Source: Bacteroidales bacterium (GTDB lineage Bacteria > Bacteroidota > Bacteroidia > Bacteroidales > WCHB1-69). Taken from it: a stretch of 13,426 bases of DNA. Both the position numbers and the translations under genes were made by a program. The stretch covers positions 1-13,426 of the forward strand of contig JAISTU010000139.1 of the NCBI GenBank assembly GCA_031272415.1, in the 5' to 3' direction. This document shows positions 1 to 7,565 of the stretch, in pieces; position 1 is the stretch's first letter, and each line of letters starts with the position of its first letter. The notes beneath the pieces were generated by a model that did not search any database, had not been told where the DNA came from, and saw only the letters and a list, made by a program, of their open reading frames with translations.

Positions 1-702
1 CCGTATGCATTCTGTTTCAACAATCCGTTGAGAGTTACAGCCCCAACGGGAAAGGATGGAGAAGAAGTTGTAGATACTAAAAATAAAACTATTACTATTA
101 ATGTAAATTTAATTTTCTATACTCGTTCAAACAGTATATCAGGGAAAGATGTTGAAAAGGCGGCTCAATATTACAAGCAAAACATTATGGATAATTGGTC
201 AAAAGATGCTAATGGTAATGCTTGGACGACAGAGTATAATGGAGAAACTTATACTGTAAATTTCAATGTTAATGTAAGTATGGATAATATCGCAGCATCT
301 GAAAGGAAAAGAAATTATAATGGGAAAAACAACTATATTGAAATAGTAAGAGGCGGAGAAAATTTTAGGTCTTCTGTTCGGAACCATAGAGATGGGCAAT
401 GGGATTTGCCAACATCTTCAAACAATGCAGGGGCACATGAATTTGGACATATATTGGGACTAATGGATAGGTATATCGATACTTATGATAAAGAAGGGAA
501 CCCCATATCTATTTCTCATGCAGGATGGAGTAGTCATATCATGGCTGATAGCAGAGCAAAAGTGGAGCAAAGAAATATAGATGCTCTTGTATATCGCAAT
601 AAAACTGACTTACCGAATAAATATGGACGGCAAAACTATTCAGGCTGTAGTAGGCAAACGTTATTTCGATTTATTTTAAATTATGATAATCATGAGCGAT
701 AA
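1..702 (+). CDS. C-terminal part of an Rhs/YD-repeat protein with a metzincin-like metallopeptidase toxin tip (5' end outside window)
   Basis: The frame is open from base 1, so the 233 visible residues are the end of a larger protein; the TTG at 28 is not a credible start. The opening residues PYAFCFNNPLRVTAPTG match the end of Rhs-associated core domains, which in Bacteroidota typically read like (S/T)PYAYCxNNPxRxxDPxG. The rest is variable and holds HEFGHILGLMD (bases 436-468), which fits HExxHxxGxxD: two zinc histidines, a catalytic Glu and an Asp third ligand as in snapalysin-type metzincins. It is followed 25 residues later by SHIMAD, a plausible Met-turn. By family knowledge, Rhs cores encapsulate and deliver C-terminal toxin domains, and peptidase tips are among the known types. 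Inference: a secreted antibacterial or anti-host peptidase. The usual Asp of DPxG is Ala here. GC drops from 48% (1-60) to 17% (61-120), as expected at a swapped tip. The substrate cannot be told. Confidence 0.72.
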   Translation, partial: PYAFCFNNPLRVTAPTGKDGEEVVDTKNKTITINVNLIFYTRSNSISGKDVEKAAQYYKQNIMDNWSKDANGNAWTTEYNGETYTVNFNVNVSMDNIAASERKRNYNGKNNYIEIVRGGENFRSSVRNHRDGQWDLPTSSNNAGAHEFGHILGLMDRYIDTYDKEGNPISISHAGWSSHIMADSRAKVEQRNIDALVYRNKTDLPNKYGRQNYSGCSRQTLFRFILNYDNHER

Positions 703-719
703 ATTTTATTAAGTATCTT

Positions 720-1181
720 ATGAAAAAGAAAACAATAATTATTATTACTTTGTCTATAATTTTTGGTGGCATTTTATGCTTTTCTTTAGGGTGGATAAGT
801 AGAAATAAATATTTTGATGACTATGAAGTAGAATATTATTTTGAACTTGATAGTATAAAACAACTTTTTTATTTAAGAGAAGAAAGTCAAAGTCTATTTT
901 ATCAAAAGACCGAAGAAGAAGTGTTAGCAGTATTACCTACTCCCAAAAGTGATAGTAAAGGGCGGTTGTTTGATGACGGGAACATTGATAATTGGCATTG
1001 GCTGTTAAATCCATATAAAAATAGGCTTGCGGGAACAAAAGATACACTATATATGCATACATATACTTGGGTTATTCCATATAGAGACCGACCTAATATA
1101 TATATTGTTTTTGAAAAGGATAGTAATCAATGGATAGCAACTGCATGTGTTGAATGGGATCCTGATGTAGTTCAATTCTAA
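720..1181 (+). CDS. Small membrane-anchored protein of unknown family, candidate immunity protein for the upstream toxin tip
   Basis: This 153-residue protein was not recognised. Residues 1-4 are MKKK, followed by one hydrophobic segment (about 5-27), so it should be an inner-membrane-anchored or exported protein with its remainder in the periplasm. The Cys at the end of the segment is preceded by Leu, which does not fit a lipobox. The C-terminal half is rich in Trp and Tyr (WHWLLNPY, HTYTWVIPYRDRP, WIATACVEWDP), which suggests a compact beta-rich domain. It starts 17 nt after the stop of the metallopeptidase tip on the same strand and shares its low GC. In polymorphic toxin loci the gene directly after the toxin usually encodes the immunity protein; that placement, not sequence similarity, is the basis for the proposal. 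A periplasmic location would suit a toxin acting in or crossing the periplasm. Confidence 0.6.
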   Translation: MKKKTIIIITLSIIFGGILCFSLGWISRNKYFDDYEVEYYFELDSIKQLFYLREESQSLFYQKTEEEVLAVLPTPKSDSKGRLFDDGNIDNWHWLLNPYKNRLAGTKDTLYMHTYTWVIPYRDRPNIYIVFEKDSNQWIATACVEWDPDVVQF

Positions 1182-1204
1182 AAATATGCAATAATATGCC
1201 CCTA

Positions 1205-1230
1205 CAATTCTCCATTTTCAATTCTCCATT
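1205..1230 (+). repeat. Two direct copies of CAATTCTCCATT
   Basis: CAATTCTCCATT occurs at 1205-1216 and again at 1219-1230, separated by TT, starting 23 nt after the stop of the small membrane protein. Closely related strings (TTTCAATTCTCAA) lie at 4781-4793 on the - strand and 13059-13080 on the + strand. The rest of the 116-nt gap before pheT holds an AT-only inverted repeat (ATTAAAAA 1228-1235 with TTTTTAAT 1247-1254) and the likely pheT promoter. Confidence 0.7.
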
Positions 1231-1268
1231 AAAAAAGGGTTCTTAATTTTTAATTCAAAAATTTGTGT

Positions 1269-1276
1269 ATTTTTGC
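1269..1276 (+). promoter_or_regulatory. Probable pheT promoter -7 box (TATTTTTG) with a nearby ribosome binding site
   Basis: TATTTTTG matches the Bacteroidota -7 consensus TAnnTTTG and lies 21 nt before the pheT ATG. No clear TTG -33 element is visible about 20 nt upstream, so the call rests on the -7 box and its position. AAGGA at 1285-1289, 8 nt before the ATG at 1298, is a good Shine-Dalgarno match and supports that start. The implied leader is under 20 nt, leaving no room for a T-box or attenuator. Confidence 0.45.
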
Positions 1277-1297
1277 ATTTCATTAAGGATAAAGCAG

Positions 1298-3757
1298 ATG
1301 AAAATATCATATAATTGGCTAAAAGAATATGCGACATTGGCAATAGATGCCAACAAAACGGCTCAAATGCTGACAGATTGTGGGTTGGAGGTCGAACTGA
1401 CGGAGAATTTTGAAACCATTGGCGGAGGCTTGCAAAATGTGGTGATTGGGAAAGTATTATCGTGTGAAAAACATCCTGACGCAGACCGTTTATCGGTAAC
1501 AACGGTGGATGTAGGTGCCGAAAGACCATTAAATATTGTCTGTGGTGCGCCCAATGTGGCAACAGGACAAACGGTTGTGGTAGCAATGCTCAATGCAGTT
1601 TTGTATCCTACTGATAGTGAGCCATTTAAGATAAAAAAATCAAAAATAAGAGGAATAGAATCCGAAGGTATGATTTGTGCCCAAGATGAATTAGGATTGG
1701 GGACTTCGCATGACGGAATTATGCTCATCAATGAAGATGTTAAAGCGGGAACTCCTGCTGCACAATACTTTGATATTCAAACAGATACAATTTTTGAAAT
1801 TGGTATAACCCCCAATCGAAATGACGCTTTATCGCACATTGGCGTGGCAAGGGATTGGTTAGCCGTTGCTAATTATGCAAAAAATACAAATTTTAAACTG
1901 CAATATCCTGATGTTGAGAACTTTAAACCTGAAATTCAATCGGATATACAAATTTGTATTGAAGATGAAATAAATTGTGTTAGATATACAGGATTGATTA
2001 TCAAGGGAGTAAAAGTGGAAGAGTCCCCTAAATGGTTAAAAAATAAACTCAATTCGATAGGGGTTAGACCTGTCAATAATGTAGTGGATGCCACTCAATT
2101 TGTGTTATTTGAAATGGGACAGCCTTTGCACGCCTTTGATGCGAAAAAAATTGCAGGAAAAAAAGTGATTATAAAAAAAGCCCAACAAGGGGAGCAATTT
2201 GTTACTTTGGACGGTATAAAACGAACACTTTCGGCGGATGATTTGATGATTTGTAATGCAAATGAGGCAATGTGTGTTGCAGGTGTATTTGGCGGACAAG
2301 ATTCGGGGGTAACAGAAGAAACAGTGGACATTTTTTTGGAAAGTGCGGCTTTTCATCCTGTAAGTATCAGAAAAACAGCGAAATATCATGGTTTGAAAAC
2401 GGACGCTTCTTTTCGTTATGAGCGTGGTAGCGACCCCAATATAACCGTTTATGCAGCCAAAAGAGCCGCTTTGTTGATTCAGCAATTGGCAGGAGGACAA
2501 ATTTCGGAAATTACGGACATTTATCCTAATGTTGTGTCGCCAAAAGAAATTGAAGTCAATTTAGATAGACTTAATTCACTAATAGGTAAAAACATTGATA
2601 AACAGGAAGTTATAAAAATTTTGGAATTGCTTGAAATCAAAATTATCGCACAAATCGGACAAATTTTGAAAGTTGAAATTCCTACCAATAAAGCAGATGT
2701 GTTGCGAGAGGCTGATGTTGTGGAAGAATTTTTGCGCATTTATGGCTACAATAATGTTGAAATTCCACATCGTTTTAATTATGCAATTTCTACTTTGAAA
2801 GAGGATGATTTAATTCATATTCAGGAAGTTATATCTACTTATTTGAGTGATAACGGATTTTTTGAAACCATGAACAATTCGCTCACCAAAGCCGAATATG
2901 CAGTGATTTTTGATTTTGTAGATGCCTCACAATCAGTAACTTTGCTCAATCCTTTGAGTAAAGAATTGCAAAATTTGCGACAAAATTTATTTTTCAATAG
3001 CATGGAAAATATTTTGCACAACATTCATCATGGCAATACAGACCTTAAATTGTATGAATTTGGCAAAATTTATCAGAAAAACAGCCAATTTGGTAAAAAT
3101 GAAGATATTTTGAAACGCTTTGATGAGCCCACAAAACTGTCCATTTGTGTTACAGGAAAACAAAAAGCGACCTCATGGCTCACAAAGCAGGAAGATGCTG
3201 ATTTTTATTATCTTAAAAATGTGATAATCAATGCTTTAAAACGTGTTAATGTAGATATTGAACAACTGCCGACAGAGATTTCAACTTCACTCGGATTTTT
3301 GGATAATGCATTGATTTACAAGCATAAAGACACTGTTTTGCTTGCCATTGGAGAAGTGCCGCAAAAACTGCTCAAAACTTTTGGCATTAAACAGCCTGTT
3401 TTTTATGCCGATATTGACTGCCGGACATTGGAATTGTTGGCAAAAAATAAAAAAACAGTCTTTGAGGAACTCCATAAATTCCCCGAAGTGGAACGGGATT
3501 TGGCGTTGTTGATTGATAAAACCGTAACCTATCAACAATTGAAAGATATTGCTTTTCGGTGCGAAAAACATAAAATATTGTCAGTCAATCTGTTTGATGT
3601 TTATCAGGGTGATAAATTGCCTGAAAATAAAAAATCTTATGCTTTGCGATTTGTACTTTATGACAAACATAAAACATTGACTAACAATGATATACAGAAT
3701 ATTATGGACAGATTGATAAATGCCTATCAAAAAGAAGTTCATGCAGAATTAAGATAA
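1298..3757 (+). CDS. pheT: Phenylalanine--tRNA ligase beta subunit
   Basis: PheT pairs with PheS as an alpha2-beta2 enzyme that charges tRNA-Phe in the cytoplasm. The beta chain binds tRNA and hydrolyses mischarged Tyr-tRNA-Phe. The 819 residues are normal length, and all domains appear in order: an N-terminal MKISYNWLKEY segment; the EMAP/OB-fold tRNA-binding domain (about 46-155, with SCEKHPDADRLSV and IVCGAPNV); the B3/B4 editing domain (about 215-385); the B5 DNA-binding-like fold (about 410-480); the catalytic-like core; and the C-terminal ferredoxin-fold anticodon-binding domain (about 725-819, with FPEVERDLALLID). A GTG 33 nt upstream is also in frame, but the ATG at 1298 has an AAGGA site and begins at the conserved MKIS. 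pheS is not in the window. The following membrane-protein gene starts 34 nt after the stop and may be cotranscribed. Confidence 0.97.
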   Translation: MKISYNWLKEYATLAIDANKTAQMLTDCGLEVELTENFETIGGGLQNVVIGKVLSCEKHPDADRLSVTTVDVGAERPLNIVCGAPNVATGQTVVVAMLNAVLYPTDSEPFKIKKSKIRGIESEGMICAQDELGLGTSHDGIMLINEDVKAGTPAAQYFDIQTDTIFEIGITPNRNDALSHIGVARDWLAVANYAKNTNFKLQYPDVENFKPEIQSDIQICIEDEINCVRYTGLIIKGVKVEESPKWLKNKLNSIGVRPVNNVVDATQFVLFEMGQPLHAFDAKKIAGKKVIIKKAQQGEQFVTLDGIKRTLSADDLMICNANEAMCVAGVFGGQDSGVTEETVDIFLESAAFHPVSIRKTAKYHGLKTDASFRYERGSDPNITVYAAKRAALLIQQLAGGQISEITDIYPNVVSPKEIEVNLDRLNSLIGKNIDKQEVIKILELLEIKIIAQIGQILKVEIPTNKADVLREADVVEEFLRIYGYNNVEIPHRFNYAISTLKEDDLIHIQEVISTYLSDNGFFETMNNSLTKAEYAVIFDFVDASQSVTLLNPLSKELQNLRQNLFFNSMENILHNIHHGNTDLKLYEFGKIYQKNSQFGKNEDILKRFDEPTKLSICVTGKQKATSWLTKQEDADFYYLKNVIINALKRVNVDIEQLPTEISTSLGFLDNALIYKHKDTVLLAIGEVPQKLLKTFGIKQPVFYADIDCRTLELLAKNKKTVFEELHKFPEVERDLALLIDKTVTYQQLKDIAFRCEKHKILSVNLFDVYQGDKLPENKKSYALRFVLYDKHKTLTNNDIQNIMDRLINAYQKEVHAELR

Positions 3758-3791
3758 ATAATTGATTTTCAATATAATAAATATATAAACG

Positions 3792-4724
3792 ATGAATATT
3801 TTAAAAATAGTATTAAGGATTTTATTGGGCTGTTTTTTTATAGCCACAGCAGTACTCAAACTGTTTTCTTTGGATGAGTTTGAAATTTATATTTACAGTT
3901 TCAACATTTGTAATTTTGTGCTGTCGACCGTTGTTGCCAGATTGTTGATTGCCGCCGAATTTTTATTGGGTATGTTTCTCATTTTGAGATACTTATATAA
4001 ATGGACTTGGTTTTTGACGCTCTTATTTTTGCTCGCATTTACAGGCTTGTTGTTTTATACTGCCATTTTTCGCAACGACAGCAATTGCCACTGTATGGGG
4101 GCTTGGATTGAACTAAATCCGCTCGAATCTATTATAAAAAATGTACTTTGCATTGCCATTTTGTTTTTTATTCGCAAGCAACCCGAACACGATTTTATAC
4201 ATAAGTTATTTACTATCAAGTATTTAAAAAAGATAATCATTGGGCTGACATTTGCGGCAGCAATTATTGTTCCGTTTGGTGTTGTGCCGATGGATAGTGT
4301 GTATAATTTTTTTCGCAGCGAAAAAAAACAGGTCAACGAGGAGGCTTTTGCTCTACTGCAAAAAGATTCCACATTTGCTGCTGCAGCCGACATTTCTAAT
4401 GGAAATTATATTACGGCGATGGTGCTTTCCCGCTGCAAATATTGCAAATTGAGTACCGAAAAAATTACACAAATTGTTGATTGTCATCAATTGGACAAAA
4501 GTAGGCTCATTTTTGCCATTTGGGGGGATAGCCTTTCAGTAGAAAAATTTAAGGAAGTAACTCATACTCAAGATTATACATTTGCGGTTATCAATCCTTA
4601 TATTGCTATTGATGTTACTTTTGGTTCTTTTCCGCTTTTTATTTATACCCAAAATGGAAAAATTACACAAAGTGTTGATTTTAGGGAACTTTCGGAAACA
4701 GAAATCGTAAAATTATTGCAATAA
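3792..4724 (+). CDS. MauE/DoxX-type redox-associated membrane protein with a C-terminal thioredoxin-like domain
   Basis: 310 residues. The N-terminal half (1-130) is a four-helix membrane bundle of the MauE/DoxX type, beginning LKIVLRILLGCFFIATAVLK and including the family-like stretch NCHCMGAWIELNPLESIIKN with a CxC pair (C99, C101). A further helix (about 147-165) leads to a domain of about 140 residues carrying CKYC (C215-C218) and SFPLFIYTQNGK, where P281 looks like the thioredoxin cis-proline before a beta-strand and turn. By family knowledge MauE-like proteins support disulfide chemistry outside the cytoplasm. Inference: electrons pass between the membrane CxC and the tethered CxxC, much as in DsbD- or VKOR-type systems, with the soluble domain in the periplasm. 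The natural partner is unknown. Spacing after pheT (34 nt) allows read-through, and no separate promoter was found. Confidence 0.75.
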   Translation: MNILKIVLRILLGCFFIATAVLKLFSLDEFEIYIYSFNICNFVLSTVVARLLIAAEFLLGMFLILRYLYKWTWFLTLLFLLAFTGLLFYTAIFRNDSNCHCMGAWIELNPLESIIKNVLCIAILFFIRKQPEHDFIHKLFTIKYLKKIIIGLTFAAAIIVPFGVVPMDSVYNFFRSEKKQVNEEAFALLQKDSTFAAAADISNGNYITAMVLSRCKYCKLSTEKITQIVDCHQLDKSRLIFAIWGDSLSVEKFKEVTHTQDYTFAVINPYIAIDVTFGSFPLFIYTQNGKITQSVDFRELSETEIVKLLQ

Positions 4725-4746
4725 GAGATAGGAAATTTTCAACTTC

Positions 4747-4780
4747 TTTTTTTGCATTTTGGGAGAAATCTGTTCTAAAA
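4747..4780 (+). repeat. 34-nt dispersed element, copy A
   Basis: TTTTTTTGCATTTT (4747-4760), 11 variable bases, then GTTCTAAAA (4772-4780). It begins 22 nt after the stop of the MauE-like gene, in the same orientation, in the gap between two convergent genes. Copies B and C (7586-7619 on the - strand and 13015-13048 on the + strand) have identical outer boxes and the same 11-nt spacing. The function is unknown. Confidence 0.75.
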
Positions 4781-4793
4781 TTGAGAATTGAAA
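4781..4793 (-). repeat. Short TTTCAATTCTCAA repeat, inverted, beside copy A
   Basis: Read on the - strand this is TTTCAATTCTCAA, directly abutting the 34-nt element copy A. The same string occurs on the + strand at 13059-13071, close to copy C, and a variant with CTCC occurs at 1217-1230. Confidence 0.55.
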
Positions 4794-4803
4794 GTGAAAA
4801 TAT

Positions 4804-4826
4804 AGAGACGGTATCGTCTTTCTTTT
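4804..4826 (+). terminator. Probable intrinsic terminator of the MauE-like gene
   Basis: Bases 4804-4810 pair with 4815-4821 (one G-T pair) around a GTAT loop, and CTTTT follows. The position, 79 nt after the stop of the MauE-like gene in a convergent gap, fits a terminator. GACGGT (4807-4812) can alternatively pair with ACCGTC (4829-4834) as a longer hairpin. Confidence 0.5.
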
Positions 4827-4834
4827 GCACCGTC

Positions 4835-4881
4835 ATTGCAGGCTTGCCCCGCAATATCCTTAATTCGCAAACTGCAAGGAT
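4835..4881. repeat. Intergenic palindromic repeat (REP/RPE-like)
   Basis: ATTGCAGG (4835-4842) and CCCGCAAT (4848-4855) form an 8-bp stem with one A-C mismatch and a CTTGC loop. A second hairpin, ATCCTT (4856-4861) with AAGGAT (4876-4881), follows at once. The core GTCATTGCAGGCTTGCCCC resembles the GTCATTGCGGGCTTGACCC type of palindrome that is dispersed in many AT-rich bacterial genomes (recalled from general knowledge, not searched). It is clearly more GC-rich than the flanking DNA. It may also help separate the two convergent transcripts. Confidence 0.5.
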
Positions 4882-4897
4882 TTATAATAAAAACAAA

Positions 4898-6385
4898 TTA
4901 ATTTTCTTGAATTATTTGATTTTCAGACTGTTGTTTATAGTCTGAATGACAAACTGTTATCACAGCCATTGCAGCAAAAACAGGAATGGCTAACTTTTCT
5001 GTATCCAAAAAATTATTGAGCAAACCATGAAAAAAATAACTCGTTAAGGCAAGCAAGCACATCAATGAAAACAATTTAAGTTCCTGATTATCAGCATTTT
5101 TGTAAGTTTTTATAGCCGTAGAAGCAAGTAAGGTTAACAAAGAGAGCAAAATCAACAATCCTATTGCTCCGCTTTCGGAAAGGACGCTAAAAAACTCACT
5201 GTGAGCATTGCCGGCGGTACCTGCGTTGGTAGTCATGCCCGATTTATATTTAGCCGATTGAAATGCTGCATAATTGAACTGATAAGTGCCCGGTCCCCAG
5301 CCAAATACAGGTCTTTCTTTAAACATTGAGAATGCAGATTGCCATCTATTCATGCGTTCAACATTGGAGTCATCCGATGTAACATTGGAAATAGATTGGA
5401 GGTGAGCCGTAAAATTTCCTGCCGAAGAGTCTTGTGTATTGCGGTTTAATTTATTTACAATTTCGTTTTCAAAAGCAAAAAATATTGCCAAAACAGCCAC
5501 AATTGCCAAAATAAAAGTCCGCAATTTGATTTTTAACAACACTAAAACGGCTACCATTGCGACCGCAATCACGCTCAACCATGCTGCCCGCGAAAATGAA
5601 AAATACAAACCGAACAAAATAGGTGCCAATAAAACAAGTGAATAAATACGAACCGACTTTGAAAGTGTTTTAATACAAGGAATTATAGCCAAAATAGGAA
5701 CAAAAAATGCCAACGCAGCACCGTATGCCGTGTGGTCATTGTAAAAAGGAGACACAATCCAATAGATAATGTTGTGAACAAATTTGTATTGTGCATATCT
5801 ATAAGTAGTTATAAACACCACAATTGTCAATGCGGTGGCATAAAACAAAAAAAATGGAACTATTTTGCGAATGTCTTTTTTTAAAATTTGTGCAAAAAAG
5901 AAATACAAAGGTACAATATAAACGACTTTGACTATCCAAAATTTGAAAGATACAAGCGGTATGGAAGAGGTTATGGATGTTAAAAAAATCCAAAATAAAT
6001 ACAAAATGAGTAAAATACTGATTTTATGTTTGGAAATGACAAGCGGATAACGATTTTCAAGTATATATTGCAACAATAACACAACTGTCAATATCCCCAA
6101 AAAAAGTTCACAAGGAATAGAAAAATTTATATCTTCGGGCAAAAAGTTTGTCAATTCTATCGAAAAGGGTGCCATAAATGCGGTCAAAAAAAGTGTTTTT
6201 TCTGTGTGTACAACAGACAAATACACAGCAATAAACGCCGATACAACTATGACAGGTAGTATAAAATTTTCCTTATAAATGCAAAAAAGACAAAATAAAA
6301 CAAACAACAAACCTACTCCTGCAACAAAAGTCAAATAAGGAGAAGTCTTAAAAAAAGTTATAACTCCGGATAGCCGTTTGTTCAT
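4898..6385 (-). CDS. O-antigen ligase/polymerase (Wzy_C/WaaL) family membrane protein
   Basis: About 495 residues with some 11-12 hydrophobic helices, as usual for this family. Diagnostic features are SFSRAAWL (about 263-270), a long extracytoplasmic loop (about 310-400), FGWGPGTYQF (361-370) and NAHSEFFSVLSESGAIGL (393-410), the family's G-x-G-P-G-T and H-(N/S)-x-(F/Y)-x-x-x-x-x-E-x-G signatures. Members transfer or polymerise undecaprenol-linked glycans on the periplasmic side of the inner membrane; ligase and polymerase cannot be separated by sequence alone. The ATG at 6383-6385 was preferred over an in-frame TTG 30 nt upstream, because the extra residues add nothing recognisable. The Wzz-like gene ends 48 nt upstream on the same strand, so the pair is probably one operon for surface polysaccharide. 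No glycosyltransferase is nearby, so the glycan is made elsewhere. Confidence 0.85.
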   Translation of the reverse strand: MNKRLSGVITFFKTSPYLTFVAGVGLLFVLFCLFCIYKENFILPVIVVSAFIAVYLSVVHTEKTLFLTAFMAPFSIELTNFLPEDINFSIPCELFLGILTVVLLLQYILENRYPLVISKHKISILLILYLFWIFLTSITSSIPLVSFKFWIVKVVYIVPLYFFFAQILKKDIRKIVPFFLFYATALTIVVFITTYRYAQYKFVHNIIYWIVSPFYNDHTAYGAALAFFVPILAIIPCIKTLSKSVRIYSLVLLAPILFGLYFSFSRAAWLSVIAVAMVAVLVLLKIKLRTFILAIVAVLAIFFAFENEIVNKLNRNTQDSSAGNFTAHLQSISNVTSDDSNVERMNRWQSAFSMFKERPVFGWGPGTYQFNYAAFQSAKYKSGMTTNAGTAGNAHSEFFSVLSESGAIGLLILLSLLTLLASTAIKTYKNADNQELKLFSLMCLLALTSYFFHGLLNNFLDTEKLAIPVFAAMAVITVCHSDYKQQSENQIIQEN

Positions 6386-6433
6386 TTTTTTTATATTTAA
6401 TTGATTATCAAACAATTACAATTGCGACAAAAT

Positions 6434-7453
6434 TTAGTCTCTATTTTTGCAAAGTGTATAAAAATTTTTAATACCTTCTTTGCAAATAATCAAAACGATT
6501 GTCAAAGCAAGTACGCAAATGGTTGAAATCAAAACAATCATCACCCGATTAGGATACGCTTTTTTATCGGATGCAACTGCATTTTCAACCACAAACTTCT
6601 GATTAAGAGCATATTGAGCATCTACCAGCATGGCTTGATATTGCGAATGTAGTACATTTCGGGCGTCTTCGGAATAAGTCAATCTGTCCTTGAGTGCCAT
6701 ATAAATTCCTCCCCATTGCGCCAAAGTAGCGAGTTCTTTTTTAATCCTTTCCGCACCTGCAAGATTTCCTGATGAAACATCTTTTGCATATTGTTGCATC
6801 AATCGCTCGGCTTGCACTTCGTGGTCATAAACACCATTTTGCATCACAATTGCAAGAGAATCAGTTATTTGCTGAATATCCTCATCTGCTTTTTGAATTT
6901 GTTGCTGCAAAATATCAATACTTGTCGCCGTGCGTTGCTGAACAATTGCCCTTTTGAGCGTGTCATAATAAGCAATAACCTCATTTGCCATATCTGCCGC
7001 AAATTGCGGGTCAGCATCTTTTACGCTGACGGTAATGCCCATATATTGATTGCGAGCATAAGTTACAGCATCATTGACCATTCCGTAAATGTCTGATTTA
7101 TAATGTTTTGACGTTGTATCTATTGAATAATGTACTTTTAGATTAAACTTTTCTATCAAATGGTCTTTCAGCGGTCTGGAGTTTAAAATTTGCAACATTT
7201 GGTCAATTTGAACTTCTGTCCCAAACTGCGCCACGTCCAAAATAGGATTGTAATTGCCGGCGGACATAACAATTTGTGATACCGCATTGGTTGCAGGAGG
7301 CATAAGTATCGCTTTTGCCTCAAATTTCGGTTTAATCAATAACGAAATCACAAACGACAACAAAGCAGAAACCACCGCCACTATCAGCAGTACTTTCCAC
7401 CATTTTACAATCGTAACTATCACATTTACAGCATTATAACTTTGTTTACTCAT
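6434..7453 (-). CDS. Wzz-type polysaccharide chain-length determinant
   Basis: 339 residues with the classic Wzz/PCP topology: one N-terminal helix (about 17-37), a periplasmic domain with a long heptad-like helical stretch (about 170-250), and a C-terminal helix (about 301-326) preceded by KKAYPNRV, the Pro-containing entry to the second helix. The segment just after helix 1 (KPKFEAKAILMPP) is the conserved beta-strand of the Wzz domain. No kinase domain follows, so this is a PCP-1-like rather than a Wzc-like protein. It should sit in the inner membrane and set the modal length of the glycan made by a Wzy polymerase, which fits the ligase/polymerase-family gene directly downstream. The start is an ATG at 7451-7453 with no strong ribosome binding site, as is common in the phylum. 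Confidence 0.85.
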   Translation of the reverse strand: MSKQSYNAVNVIVTIVKWWKVLLIVAVVSALLSFVISLLIKPKFEAKAILMPPATNAVSQIVMSAGNYNPILDVAQFGTEVQIDQMLQILNSRPLKDHLIEKFNLKVHYSIDTTSKHYKSDIYGMVNDAVTYARNQYMGITVSVKDADPQFAADMANEVIAYYDTLKRAIVQQRTATSIDILQQQIQKADEDIQQITDSLAIVMQNGVYDHEVQAERLMQQYAKDVSSGNLAGAERIKKELATLAQWGGIYMALKDRLTYSEDARNVLHSQYQAMLVDAQYALNQKFVVENAVASDKKAYPNRVMIVLISTICVLALTIVLIICKEGIKNFYTLCKNRD

Positions 7454-7565
7454 CTAATTATTTTTTCTTTTAATTTTATTATTTAAAGTATATTAACGTA
7501 AGTTTTTTTTGTTTAGTATTTTTTTTCACCATTTTTTTTACTGTTTTTTGCTTTAAATTTGCCCC

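Noticed and set aside
28..702. TTG at 28 as the true start of the metallopeptidase gene
   Set aside because: The frame is open upstream to base 1, and the residues before it continue an Rhs-core end, so the gene enters from outside the window.
1228..1254. ATTAAAAA/TTTTTAAT inverted repeat as a terminator of the candidate immunity gene
   Set aside because: The stem is all A-T with an 11-nt loop and no distinct T-run after it; expected often by chance in DNA this AT-rich.
1265..1297. GTG at 1265 as the pheT start
   Set aside because: It lies inside the likely promoter. The ATG at 1298 has AAGGA at 8 nt and opens the conserved MKISYNWL.
1265..1297. T-box or attenuator ahead of pheT
   Set aside because: The gap is too short, the probable leader is under 20 nt, and no stem-loop or leader peptide with Phe codons is visible.
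6386..6415. TTG at 6415 as the start of the O-antigen ligase-family gene
   Set aside because: The ATG at 6385 begins just before the first conserved helix; the ten extra residues show no family feature. The TTG remains possible but less likely.
7554..7561. TAAATTTG on the + strand as a promoter
   Set aside because: It points into the antisense of dtd with no + strand gene ahead, and no -33 element stands out.
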